Shown in pieces: positions 25,304 through 32,766 of a DNA stretch of 33,208 nucleotides; the first letter of the stretch is position 1, and every line of letters begins with the position of its first letter. The notes below the pieces were generated by a model. The model worked only from the letters and a program-made list of their open reading frames with translations. It had not been told where the DNA came from and searched no databases. The position numbers were made by a program, and so were the translations under genes. The DNA comes from Bacteroidia bacterium. GTDB lineage: Bacteria > Bacteroidota > Bacteroidia > Flavobacteriales > Flavobacteriaceae. The stretch is from assembly GCA_030429835.1 (NCBI GenBank), contig JAUIGC010000017.1, positions 1 to 33,208 on the forward strand. The letters run 5' to 3'.

Positions 25304-26011
25304 CTACCGATTATACCCTCTAACATCACCCATGGAAAGTTCCAAAGGGCCCATTTCGTGTGATTTGGGCAGAAAGGCACCACTATCGGTAACCAACCAT
25401 TCGTCCCATGTAGCCTCAACACCTCCAATGGGTATTATTTTCACCCACATTTTAAAACTCTTTGGAAAGCCACTAGGTTGTAAAATCCACAGGTAAGAAT
25501 CCCCAGGAGTAGTGCCTCCACTACCGAAAGTGACCAATAAGCCCTCGGAGCCATCTTCCAAGGTCACAATTTGTCTCTGGGTACCCTCATCAAAAACCTT
25601 ATAAGGGGCCACCAACCAAAAGGAATCGTTATTGAACATTTCTATGGCTTGCTCGACCACATCCATATTTTCATTGGCGTTTAAGCGTTCCCCATTTTTA
25701 TAACCTATGCTGGAATCGGTGTTGATCAAGTCCAATTCCACTCTGTAGGCATCCCATTGCACTTCAGCTTTTCTTAATTGTCTGTCCCATTTGTAAAGGT
25801 GGGACCCATTTCTAAAGGTCCATTCAATAAACCGCGTGTTTTGATACTGTTTGTAATTCAAGGAGGTAAGCATTTTTTGGGCCAAAGCATCCGCCTCCGG
25901 ACCTGACCTTCCCTCAGGCAAGGGTTCGTTGTATATAGCATAAATTACTCCGAAGGCAATGACAATTACCAAAACGATAATACCTAAGATTCGTAATAAT
26001 TTTTTAAGCAT
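25304..26011 (-). CDS. Hypothetical membrane-anchored protein
   Basis: The 235-residue protein has one N-terminal transmembrane helix (LLRILGIIVLVIVIAFGVIYAIY, about 5-27), probably an inner-membrane anchor, and a soluble domain of about 200 residues. The soluble part is beta-rich, with a helix EGRSGPEADALAQKMLTSLNY and strands such as TRFIEWTFRNGSHLYKWDR, KAEVQWDAYRVELDL, SEGLLVTFGSGGTTPGDSYLWIL and PKSFKMWVKIIP; this recalls lipid- or lipoprotein-carrier folds (LolA/LolB-like), but no defining residue supports that firmly. It is not recognised as a named family. The gene is bracketed by two blocks of the same hexamer repeat and follows ggt after 157 bases. Confidence 0.75.
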   Translation of the reverse strand: MLKKLLRILGIIVLVIVIAFGVIYAIYNEPLPEGRSGPEADALAQKMLTSLNYKQYQNTRFIEWTFRNGSHLYKWDRQLRKAEVQWDAYRVELDLINTDSSIGYKNGERLNANENMDVVEQAIEMFNNDSFWLVAPYKVFDEGTQRQIVTLEDGSEGLLVTFGSGGTTPGDSYLWILQPSGFPKSFKMWVKIIPIGGVEATWDEWLVTDSGAFLPKSHEMGPLELSMGDVRGYNR

Positions 26012-26021
26012 AATTTTTATT

Positions 26022-26095
26022 ATTCGATATTCGATGTTAGTTGGTTGTTGGAAAAATAAAATTTCTCCTTAAACTTTTCACTTAGAACTTTGCAC
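26022..26095. repeat. Short tandem repeats in the spacer upstream of gene 25304-26011
   Basis: ATTCGAT is tandemly doubled at 26022-26035. Further on, TTAAACTTTTCAC (26069-26081) and TTAGAACTTTGCAC (26082-26095) are a degenerate pair. Together with hexamer block 2 they make this 157-base spacer almost wholly low-complexity. No promoter box or coding frame was found in it. Confidence 0.5.
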
Positions 26096-26110
26096 TCTTA
26101 ACTTAATCCA

Positions 26111-26172
26111 TCTTGAACTTGACATTTGAACTTGAACTTGTACTTGAATTTGAGTTTGACACTTGAATTTAA
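26111..26172. repeat. Degenerate hexamer repeat block 2 (RYTTGA-type)
   Basis: About ten units of ACTTGA, ATTTGA, GTTTGA and close variants run from TCTTGA (26111) to the ggt stop codon, with two single-base insertions (26123 and 26160). It lies directly 3' of ggt, just as block 1 lies 3' of the next gene. Confidence 0.75.
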
Positions 26173-27854
26173 TATCCAACTGCCGCATCGTCACCGCGTT
26201 TATCCGCACCACCTTCCAATTTTCCATCGGGTAGTACCCGAATGGCATCCACTTTTCCTATTATTGGAGTTCTTTCTTCATTAATGATATATCCTTTGGA
26301 TTTCATTTCTTCCTTAAGGGTATCCGGGAATCCTTCCGGTTCAAAAATGACCATATCCGGCAACCATTGATGGTGAAAACGGGGTGCGTTTACAGCTTCC
26401 TGCATACTCATATCAAACTCATAGGCGTTCAAAATGGTTTGGGCCACTGCAGTTATTATGGTAGAACCTCCCGGAGTACCTACTACCACCCAAAGTTTAC
26501 CATCCTTTTCCACTATAGTAGGAGTCATACTGCTCAACATACGCTTTTCAGGGGCAATACTATTGGCTTCCGCACCAATTAGTCCAAACATATTGGGAAC
26601 GCCGGGTTTTGCGCTAAAATCGTCCATTTCATTGTTTAGAAAAAAACCAAGTTCATCAGAATATAGTTTGGACCCATAAGCTCCGTTTAATGTGGTAGTC
26701 ACCGAAACGGCATTGCCTTCGGCATCAACGATAGAGTAGTGGGTGGTCTCCATACTTTCTACAATCTCTACATTACCACGTTCTACCTCCGAGGATTTAG
26801 TGGCCTTTTCAAAAGAAAAGTTCTTCATGCGTTCCTCCAAGTAAGCATGGGATAATAGTACATCCAAAGGTATATCCACAAAATCAGGGTCTCCAAGATA
26901 ATAGTTTCGGTCGGCATACGCTCTACGTGCAGCTTCGGTAAATAATTGAACGGTCTTAGCGGAATTATGTCCAAAATCGGAAACATCATAGGGTTCTATC
27001 ATCTTGAAAATTTGATTGATGGTAACCCCGCCACTACTTGGGGGACTCATGGAAATGATTCGTAGATCCTTATAATTGAATATAATAGGTTGTCTCCATA
27101 CCGCTTGGTACTTTTCTAAATCCTCTTCGGTAATAAATCCTCCATTTTCCTGAATGAAGGCCGCCAATTTTTGAGCGGTTTCCCCTTTGTAGAATCCGTC
27201 CCGTCCCTGTTCAGCAATCTTTCGCATAGTATTGGCAAGAGCCGGATATTTGATAATATCTCCTTCCTTGTAAACTGTTGCAAATTTGGTGCTATCGCCA
27301 TTGACTTCTATAAACTTGTCTCGTTGGCTGGCTAATCTTTTTTCTTGGTTTGCCGTAACCGCAACCCCTTTTTCAGCTAAGGCGATTACAGGTTCAAAAA
27401 TTTCCTCCAAGGGTAAGGAACCGAATTTTTTGTGGACTTCAATAATGCCGGCTACGGTTCCTGGAACACCTACGGCGGTCGCTCCTACGGTACTCATGTT
27501 TGGGATAACATTGCCCAAGGAATCCAAGTACATGTCCTTGTGGCCTGCTAACGGTGCTTTTTCCCTGTAATCCAAACCCCCTACATCACCATCGACTTTT
27601 CTATATACCATAAAACCTCCTCCACCGAGATTTCCGGCAAAAGGATAGGCCACGGCCAAGGCCATTTCAGTTGCCACCATGGCATCAAAGGCATTGCCTC
27701 CCTTTTTCATGATGTCCACACCAATTTGGGAAGCCTCCTCCCGCGCGGATACCACCATAGCCTTCTCAGTAACCAGTCCCGTAGCTGGGGCTGGTCCTTT
27801 TTTACAGTTTACAAATAATAAAATAGGTAGAAAAAGAAGTGTAAAATTCTTCAT
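26169..27854 (-). CDS. ggt: Gamma-glutamyltransferase lipoprotein
   Basis: The 561-residue Ntn-hydrolase transfers or hydrolyses the gamma-glutamyl group of glutathione and related peptides. A signal peptide ends in the lipobox FVNC (Cys17), so it should be envelope-anchored. The proenzyme cleaves itself before the catalytic Thr of TTHYSIVD (Thr370-Thr371); the large subunit carries YREKAP and VGVPGTVAG, and the small subunit carries LNNEMDDFSAKPG, SSMTPTIV and GTPGGSTIITAVAQTILN. Complete. The start at 27854 (second Met) was chosen to give MKNF with a proper signal; 27860 is possible. It follows acpH by about 10 bases in a shared transcript. A hexamer repeat block abuts its 3' end. Confidence 0.95.
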   Translation of the reverse strand: MKNFTLLFLPILLFVNCKKGPAPATGLVTEKAMVVSAREEASQIGVDIMKKGGNAFDAMVATEMALAVAYPFAGNLGGGGFMVYRKVDGDVGGLDYREKAPLAGHKDMYLDSLGNVIPNMSTVGATAVGVPGTVAGIIEVHKKFGSLPLEEIFEPVIALAEKGVAVTANQEKRLASQRDKFIEVNGDSTKFATVYKEGDIIKYPALANTMRKIAEQGRDGFYKGETAQKLAAFIQENGGFITEEDLEKYQAVWRQPIIFNYKDLRIISMSPPSSGGVTINQIFKMIEPYDVSDFGHNSAKTVQLFTEAARRAYADRNYYLGDPDFVDIPLDVLLSHAYLEERMKNFSFEKATKSSEVERGNVEIVESMETTHYSIVDAEGNAVSVTTTLNGAYGSKLYSDELGFFLNNEMDDFSAKPGVPNMFGLIGAEANSIAPEKRMLSSMTPTIVEKDGKLWVVVGTPGGSTIITAVAQTILNAYEFDMSMQEAVNAPRFHHQWLPDMVIFEPEGFPDTLKEEMKSKGYIINEERTPIIGKVDAIRVLPDGKLEGGADKRGDDAAVGY

Positions 27855-27864
27855 ATACATTCAA

Positions 27865-28470
27865 TTAGGATTGGTTTTTTAACGGTTTTAGCGAATTGAA
27901 CTTGTGTTTGGAAAAGATAACCAATTCCTCAAAAAATAAGGTAAATTCTTTTTCAAAATCAGCGTAGTGTTCCTCAAGGTCCATTATGGCAAAGTTCATT
28001 TTGGACTTGTTTTGGGTTCGACGGTTCATCCCGTTTAGCACTTTACCAATTCCCGCCAAATGGGAATAATTGAGCAACCAGTTGTCCGAAATCATATAGG
28101 GCATCATACGCTTTGTGCCTTCGGGTAAAAAATCATAATATTCTTCCAGATTATCATAAAAATTGTTTACAAAGACATCGAGGGGGATATCGGAATAATC
28201 CGTCCAATTCTTAGCCAAAAAATGGTCATAGAAAATATCCACGATAACCCGGCTATAGTGACTGTAGTTCTTATGAAGTCGCTTGCTGCTTATTTTGGGA
28301 ATTTTATGGGAATCGGTATAGGTGTCTATGGCCCGATGCAATTTTATCCCCTGCTGAATTCTATGGGGCAGATGCTGAAACTTATTTCCCCGAATGCTAT
28401 CCGCAATAAAATTACCAATGGTAATTTCCTTATCATTAAAGGAAAGATAAATATGGGCCAAGAAGTTCAT
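27865..28470 (-). CDS. acpH: Acyl carrier protein phosphodiesterase (AcpH family)
   Basis: The 201-residue protein matches the AcpH/DUF479 family: MNFLAHIYLSF at the start, TIGNFIADSIRG, GIKLHRAIDTYTDSH, then SRVIVDIFYDHFLAKNWTDY. These histidines and aspartates form the HD-like metal site. In E. coli AcpH hydrolyses the phosphopantetheine arm from acyl carrier protein; relatives in other phyla are annotated the same way but some may act on other substrates. It begins at the conserved MNFLAH start and is followed by ggt within about 10 bases. It diverges from glmM across a 94-base spacer. The family is certain; the exact ACP substrate is inferred. Confidence 0.9.
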   Translation of the reverse strand: MNFLAHIYLSFNDKEITIGNFIADSIRGNKFQHLPHRIQQGIKLHRAIDTYTDSHKIPKISSKRLHKNYSHYSRVIVDIFYDHFLAKNWTDYSDIPLDVFVNNFYDNLEEYYDFLPEGTKRMMPYMISDNWLLNYSHLAGIGKVLNGMNRRTQNKSKMNFAIMDLEEHYADFEKEFTLFFEELVIFSKHKFNSLKPLKNQS

Positions 28471-28495
28471 TGAGCTAATATTATTCTATAAAAGT

Positions 28496-28523
28496 CGAAT
28501 TTACGAATTGGTAAACATTCAAA
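28496..28523 (-). promoter_or_regulatory. Candidate acpH-ggt promoter
   Basis: On the minus strand, TTTG (28523-28520) precedes TAAATTCG (28503-28496) by 16 bases; the -7 box has one mismatch to TAnnTTTG. Transcription would start near 28492, leaving a leader of about 22 bases. It lies back to back with the glmM -7 box. Confidence 0.38.
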
Positions 28524-28537
28524 TAACCTTAGAGCTT

Positions 28538-28545
28538 TATATTTG
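28538..28545 (+). promoter_or_regulatory. Candidate -7 box of glmM
   Basis: TATATTTG matches TAnnTTTG exactly and would start transcription near 28549, 16 bases before the ATG at 28565. This excludes the in-frame ATG at 28508. The -33 region has only a poor TTC. Confidence 0.5.
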
Positions 28546-28564
28546 CAAAAACTTAATTCAGATA

Positions 28565-29953
28565 ATGACACTAATAAAATCAATTTCAGGAATACGAGGA
28601 ACAATTGGAGGCAAACCGGGCGATAACTTAACTCCTATAGACGCGGTTAAATTTGCCGCTTCTTATGGTATATGGCTTAAGGACTATTCCAAAAAGGACA
28701 AATTAAAGGTGGTAATTGGCCGTGATGCCCGACTTTCTGGTGAAATGATCCAGAATTTGGTTGTTTCTACCCTTGTGGGACTCGGAATCGATGTCATAGA
28801 CTTGGATTTGTCCACCACCCCTACCGTTGAAATAGCCGTTCCTTTGGAAAAGGCGGATGGGGGAATCATACTTACTGCCAGTCATAACCCAAAACAATGG
28901 AATGCCCTAAAGTTGTTGAACGAGCGCGGAGAATTTTTGGATGCAGCCCAAGGTGCTAAAATTTTGGAAATAGCAGAAAAGGAGGATTTTGATTTTTCCG
29001 AAGTGGACGAATTGGGAGAAATTATCAAAAATGATAGTTATATCGATATACATATCGATGAAGTCCTAAACCTATCCCTAGTGGATGCAGATGTCATCAA
29101 AAAAGCAAAATTTAAGGTTGTTGTAGATGGGGTCAATTCTACAGGGGGAGTTGCCATTCCAAAGCTTTTAAAGGAATTGGGAGTAGAGGTCGTAAAATTG
29201 TATTGTGAGCCTACAGGCCACTTTCCCCATAATCCGGAGCCTTTAAAGGAACACTTGGGAGATATATGCCAATTGGTCGTTGAAGAAAATGCGGATTTTG
29301 GTATCGTAGTAGATCCGGATGTTGACCGATTGGCCTTTATCAGCAATGATGGTGAAATGTTCGGTGAGGAATATACCTTGGTAGCCTGTGCGGATTATGT
29401 TCTGGGAAAAACAAAAGGAAATACGGTTTCCAACCTATCCTCATCCAGGGCGTTAAGGGATATTACTCAAAAACACGGGGGTACATACGAAGCCGCGGCG
29501 GTTGGAGAAGTCAATGTGGTGACCAAAATGAAAGCCAATAATGCGATTATTGGTGGAGAAGGAAATGGAGGTATCATTTATCCTGAAAGCCACTATGGTA
29601 GGGATGCCTTGGTAGGTACGGCTTTATTTCTGATGTTGATGGCTGAAAAAGGGGGAACGGTGGCCGAACTTAGGGCCAGCTACCCAAGTTATTTTATGAG
29701 CAAAAAGAAAATTGAACTTACTCCAGGACTTGATGTTGACGGAATATTAAGTGCGATGGCCGACAGATATAAAGATGAAGAAATTTCCACCATTGATGGG
29801 GTGAAAATTGATTTTGCGGAAAACTGGGTACATTTAAGAAAATCGAATACGGAGCCCATCATCAGAATTTATACCGAAGCGAAAAGTCAGACCGAAGCGG
29901 ATTCACTGGCAGACCGAATTATTGGTGAAATAAAGGAAGTGGCAGGAATCTAA
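28565..29953 (+). CDS. glmM: Phosphoglucosamine mutase
   Basis: The 462-residue enzyme interconverts glucosamine-6-phosphate and glucosamine-1-phosphate for UDP-GlcNAc and peptidoglycan synthesis. It has the four phosphohexomutase domains: the N-terminal SGIRGTIG phosphate loop, the catalytic Ser106 in TASHNPKQWNALK, the Mg-binding DPDVDRLAF, the sugar loop GGEGNGG, and the C-terminal phosphate-binding LRKSNTEPIIRIY. The length and the MTLIKSISGIRGT start match the form typical of Flavobacteriia. The substrate call (glucosamine rather than mannose or glucose) is by family resemblance. The stop overlaps the end of the convergent hydroxylase gene by 4 bases. Confidence 0.88.
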   Translation: MTLIKSISGIRGTIGGKPGDNLTPIDAVKFAASYGIWLKDYSKKDKLKVVIGRDARLSGEMIQNLVVSTLVGLGIDVIDLDLSTTPTVEIAVPLEKADGGIILTASHNPKQWNALKLLNERGEFLDAAQGAKILEIAEKEDFDFSEVDELGEIIKNDSYIDIHIDEVLNLSLVDADVIKKAKFKVVVDGVNSTGGVAIPKLLKELGVEVVKLYCEPTGHFPHNPEPLKEHLGDICQLVVEENADFGIVVDPDVDRLAFISNDGEMFGEEYTLVACADYVLGKTKGNTVSNLSSSRALRDITQKHGGTYEAAAVGEVNVVTKMKANNAIIGGEGNGGIIYPESHYGRDALVGTALFLMLMAEKGGTVAELRASYPSYFMSKKKIELTPGLDVDGILSAMADRYKDEEISTIDGVKIDFAENWVHLRKSNTEPIIRIYTEAKSQTEADSLADRIIGEIKEVAGI

Positions 29954-30936
29954 GTCTTTCCTGTTAAATATTCAGATCTTACAATTTTAGATGTTTTATG
30001 TTCCCCTGTATGGCTCCATCCAGGGGGCATAAAAATATAGGCGAGCTTATTCTTAATTCCTGGGGCCTTCACTATATCCCTGCCTAAAGCTATAAATTCA
30101 CCAAAATATACATCCATAAAATTACCAGAATTTACCTTCCGGGTAATGCCATATTCTGGTGTGGTATCGGGTTGTTCTTCTTGATAGGTACCAAAAACCC
30201 GGTCCCAGATATTCAATAGGTTACAAAAATTGGTATCCATATACAGCGGGTTTCTTGCATGATGAACCCTATGGTGGGAAGGCGTCAGCATAATTTTGTT
30301 CAAAAATCCGAATCGGGCGTCTTTGATCATGTTTTCGCCCACATGTATAAAAGCGCCATAGGTACCATCTATGAACATGATCAAAAACAACATAGCGGGT
30401 TCTACGCCTAATAGTAAACACACGGTCGTACGTATAACATCCGCATAAGGTGCTTCAAGAAAAAAATGGGCATACGTGACCGATAGATTCATATCCTCCG
30501 GGGTATGGTGTGTGGCATGTAAACACCAAAACAATCGAACCTTATGTCCTAAATAGTGATAAATAAAATGTCCGAACTCCCATACAATATAGGCATATAT
30601 AAACCAGTACCATGTAGGGCCAGTTTTAATCAAGGCATAGGGCTCAAACCAACCAATACAAAGGGTCACCATCGCGATTGCGATAAACCTGCCGACGAAT
30701 CGGTTAAAAACATAAATTAAAAAATTGACCTTGTACACCTTGGTCTGTGGCTTTTTATAAACAAGACCTAAAATGAACTCCAATAATACCAATAATGGGA
30801 TAATAGGGAAAATCAGGCTTTGTACACCCTCAAAAGTTCTAAAGGAACGATAGTCACCTGATTTAATGATTTCCCAAGCCTGGGAAATTCCCAAAAAACC
30901 AATGATTTCATTGTAAATTGTTTCAAGAAATTCCAT
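29950..30936 (-). CDS. Sterol desaturase/fatty acid hydroxylase family membrane protein
   Basis: The 328-residue integral membrane di-iron enzyme has four or five hydrophobic segments and the histidine clusters of the family: HFIYHYLGHK (123-132), HATHH (140-144), a His in FIHVGE, and HHRVHH (221-226). These bind two irons that insert oxygen into an alkyl chain. In Bacteroidota such proteins hydroxylate fatty acyl groups of lipids such as ornithine lipids, or carotenoids; this one has no neighbour to decide. It lies downstream of an LpxL-type acyltransferase gene in the same direction (91 bases), so lipid modification is a sensible guess. The C-terminal GKT ends inside the overlap with glmM. 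Confidence 0.9.
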   Translation of the reverse strand: MEFLETIYNEIIGFLGISQAWEIIKSGDYRSFRTFEGVQSLIFPIIPLLVLLEFILGLVYKKPQTKVYKVNFLIYVFNRFVGRFIAIAMVTLCIGWFEPYALIKTGPTWYWFIYAYIVWEFGHFIYHYLGHKVRLFWCLHATHHTPEDMNLSVTYAHFFLEAPYADVIRTTVCLLLGVEPAMLFLIMFIDGTYGAFIHVGENMIKDARFGFLNKIMLTPSHHRVHHARNPLYMDTNFCNLLNIWDRVFGTYQEEQPDTTPEYGITRKVNSGNFMDVYFGEFIALGRDIVKAPGIKNKLAYIFMPPGWSHTGEHKTSKIVRSEYLTGKT

Positions 30937-31027
30937 ACCTTAAAATTCTGTTGGTAAAAATACCTCTTAAATATAAGATTTTAACAGAATAATTCTTTAG
31001 TACGAAGAACATAAAAAGAGGATTTAG

Positions 31028-31924
31028 CTAAGTCACCTTGGCAAAGTGTGCTGGGGTTTTATCCCTGTGTTTCCACCTTTTGTGCGTCCATAAGTAGTGC
31101 TCGGGTCTTTCTTTTATTTGTTGTTCCGTCAACCTTAGAAAAGCTTCGGTAATTTCATTTTCTTCGGTATCTTTCCCGTTTTCGGTAATGGGGATGAACT
31201 CCGCCTGGTAGTAGCCCCGTTTCACCTTACTGACCTTTAGAAAAACAACGGCCAGTCCTAATTTCCGTGCCATGGTTTCGGCACCGTTAAAAATGGGAAC
31301 CTTAATGCCCATAAATTCCGACCAATATTGAGCCCGGTGGGCCTGAGGGGATTGATCACTGACCATACCGAAAATACCAATGACCCCATCTCGTTTATCC
31401 CTAACTACCGTTTTAACCGTTTGTTGCTGAGTGATTAAAGTAGTGTTCCATCGTTCCCTCACCTTTTTAATGAACCGATCAAAATATTTGTTACCTATTT
31501 TTTGATAAACGGCGTAACCCTTGGCTTGTACATAATTGTTCATGCTCACATTCCATTCCCAGTTGGCATAATGTGAGCAAACCACTAAAATACTGCGCTT
31601 TTTTTCAAGCTCCTTGATTACTTCAATATTGATCACATTGTATTTTTTTTTGATTTGGTCTTTGGTCAAATTCATGGTCTTTACCATTTCCAGAAACATG
31701 TCACACATGTGTTTATAGAATTTCCGTTCTATGCGATGAATCTCATCTTGGTCTTTCTCCGGAAACACAAGATTCAGGTTTTCCTGAACCACCTTTCTTC
31801 GGTATCCAATTACTTTATAGACCAAAAAAAACATGACATCGGAAAATCCATAAAATATTCGATGGGGTAGAATGGAAATTAACCATAAAAACGGATAGAC
31901 TAAAAGAAAAACCAGTAGTTGCAT
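31028..31924 (-). CDS. LpxL/HtrB-type lysophospholipid acyltransferase
   Basis: The 298-residue protein has an N-terminal membrane anchor (MQLLVFLLVYPFLWLISILP) and the LABLAT fold of the late lipid A acyltransferases. The catalytic H-x4-E is present as HYANWE (His118, Glu123). SDQSPQ and the IPIFNGAETMARKLGLAVVFLKV stretch are also family-typical. It probably adds a secondary acyl chain to lipid A precursor or to an aminolipid in the inner membrane. The start at 31924 is chosen over 31969 because the predicted -7 box at 31942-31949 lies between them. It shares a bidirectional promoter with the rhomboid gene. Confidence 0.9.
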   Translation of the reverse strand: MQLLVFLLVYPFLWLISILPHRIFYGFSDVMFFLVYKVIGYRRKVVQENLNLVFPEKDQDEIHRIERKFYKHMCDMFLEMVKTMNLTKDQIKKKYNVINIEVIKELEKKRSILVVCSHYANWEWNVSMNNYVQAKGYAVYQKIGNKYFDRFIKKVRERWNTTLITQQQTVKTVVRDKRDGVIGIFGMVSDQSPQAHRAQYWSEFMGIKVPIFNGAETMARKLGLAVVFLKVSKVKRGYYQAEFIPITENGKDTEENEITEAFLRLTEQQIKERPEHYLWTHKRWKHRDKTPAHFAKVT

Positions 31925-31941
31925 ACCTTCTAATATAAGGG

Positions 31942-31969
31942 CAAATATAGCTATATTTGAAACCAACAA
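31942..31969 (-). promoter_or_regulatory. Promoter of the acyltransferase gene
   Basis: On the minus strand TTG (31969-31967) is followed after 17 bases by TATATTTG (31949-31942), an exact -7 match. The predicted start near 31938 leaves a leader of about 14 bases. The -7 box forms one arm of a perfect 18-base palindrome shared with the rhomboid promoter. Confidence 0.6.
31952..31959 (+). promoter_or_regulatory. -7 box of the rhomboid gene
   Basis: TATATTTG on the plus strand matches the consensus exactly and lies 2 bases from the oppositely oriented -7 box. Transcription would begin near 31963 and leave a leader of about 18 bases before the ATG at 31982. No -33 TTG was found at the normal distance. 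Confidence 0.55.
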
Positions 31970-31981
31970 TAATGGAATTAC

Positions 31982-32635
31982 ATGTATAACTTGGACATTG
32001 CCACAATAGCTGTTTTAGCCGCGAACATCATTGTATCCTTCAAAGGATTTAATGATACCTTTTTCTTTGACCGTTATAAATTCAGTATAGGTGCAATTAA
32101 AAGCGGTCAAAAGGAAAGAATGCTTACCTCTGGATTTTTGCACGTGGATTTGGCACACCTGTTCTTTAACATGTTTACGCTGTACTTCTTTGCCAACGTA
32201 GTTATTAACTGGTTTGGACAAACGCAATTTTTGATTATCTATTTTGTAAGCCTTTTGGCAGGAAGCCTTTTGGCCCTGTTCTTTCATAAAGATGAACCCT
32301 ATTATAGTGCTGTCGGTGCCAGTGGTGCCGTAACGGGAATTCTTTATGCGGCGATTCTCTTGCAGCCCGATATGCAACTGGCCTTAATGTTCATTCCAAT
32401 TCCCCTGCCTGCCTATATTTTGGGAATAGGATATTTATTATATTCTATATACGGAATGAAAAGCCGTTTGGGGAATATAGGACATACCGCACATTTTGGT
32501 GGTGCAATTGGTGGTTATATCACAACATTGATTTTTATGCCAAGTCTGTTAAGGACGGATACGGTAATGGTCTTGCTTTTGGCACTGCCCATAATTCTTC
32601 TTTTTATTTTGGCCAAAATGGGAAAATTAAATTGA
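31982..32635 (+). CDS. Rhomboid-family intramembrane serine protease
   Basis: The 217-residue protein has six hydrophobic segments and the catalytic dyad of rhomboids: Ser114 in VGASGAVTG and His171 in HTAHFGGAIGG. The conserved loop HVDLAHLFFNMFTLYFF (54-70) carries the His/Asn pair of helix 2. Rhomboids cut membrane proteins within the bilayer; substrates in Bacteroidota are largely unknown. The short form without an N-terminal cytosolic domain is typical of bacteria. It diverges from the acyltransferase gene. There are 131 bases with no recognised element before the next gene. Confidence 0.95.
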   Translation: MYNLDIATIAVLAANIIVSFKGFNDTFFFDRYKFSIGAIKSGQKERMLTSGFLHVDLAHLFFNMFTLYFFANVVINWFGQTQFLIIYFVSLLAGSLLALFFHKDEPYYSAVGASGAVTGILYAAILLQPDMQLALMFIPIPLPAYILGIGYLLYSIYGMKSRLGNIGHTAHFGGAIGGYITTLIFMPSLLRTDTVMVLLLALPIILLFILAKMGKLN

Positions 32636-32766
32636 AGTAATATTATTCCTACAAAATAGAATATTCTCATCATTAATTGGTGCAGTTCATCGAAAAACTG
32701 TTTACAAATGTATGACATAGGGAGTTGGTCCGTTGTTAAGAAGCTAAAAAACCAAATCCTTACCCC

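Noticed and set aside
25228-25428. Longer N-terminus for the GNAT gene (start at 25428)
   Set aside because: The extension is the repeat block and an antiparallel frame of the next gene; the acetyltransferase begins at MEIKLLAKKD.
25265-26172. CRISPR-like reading of the repeat blocks
   Set aside because: Units are 6 bases, degenerate and without spacers, and no cas genes are present.
32636-32766. Gene, terminator or promoter in the spacer before the last gene
   Set aside because: No TAnnTTTG box, stable hairpin or plausible coding frame could be supported in these 131 bases.
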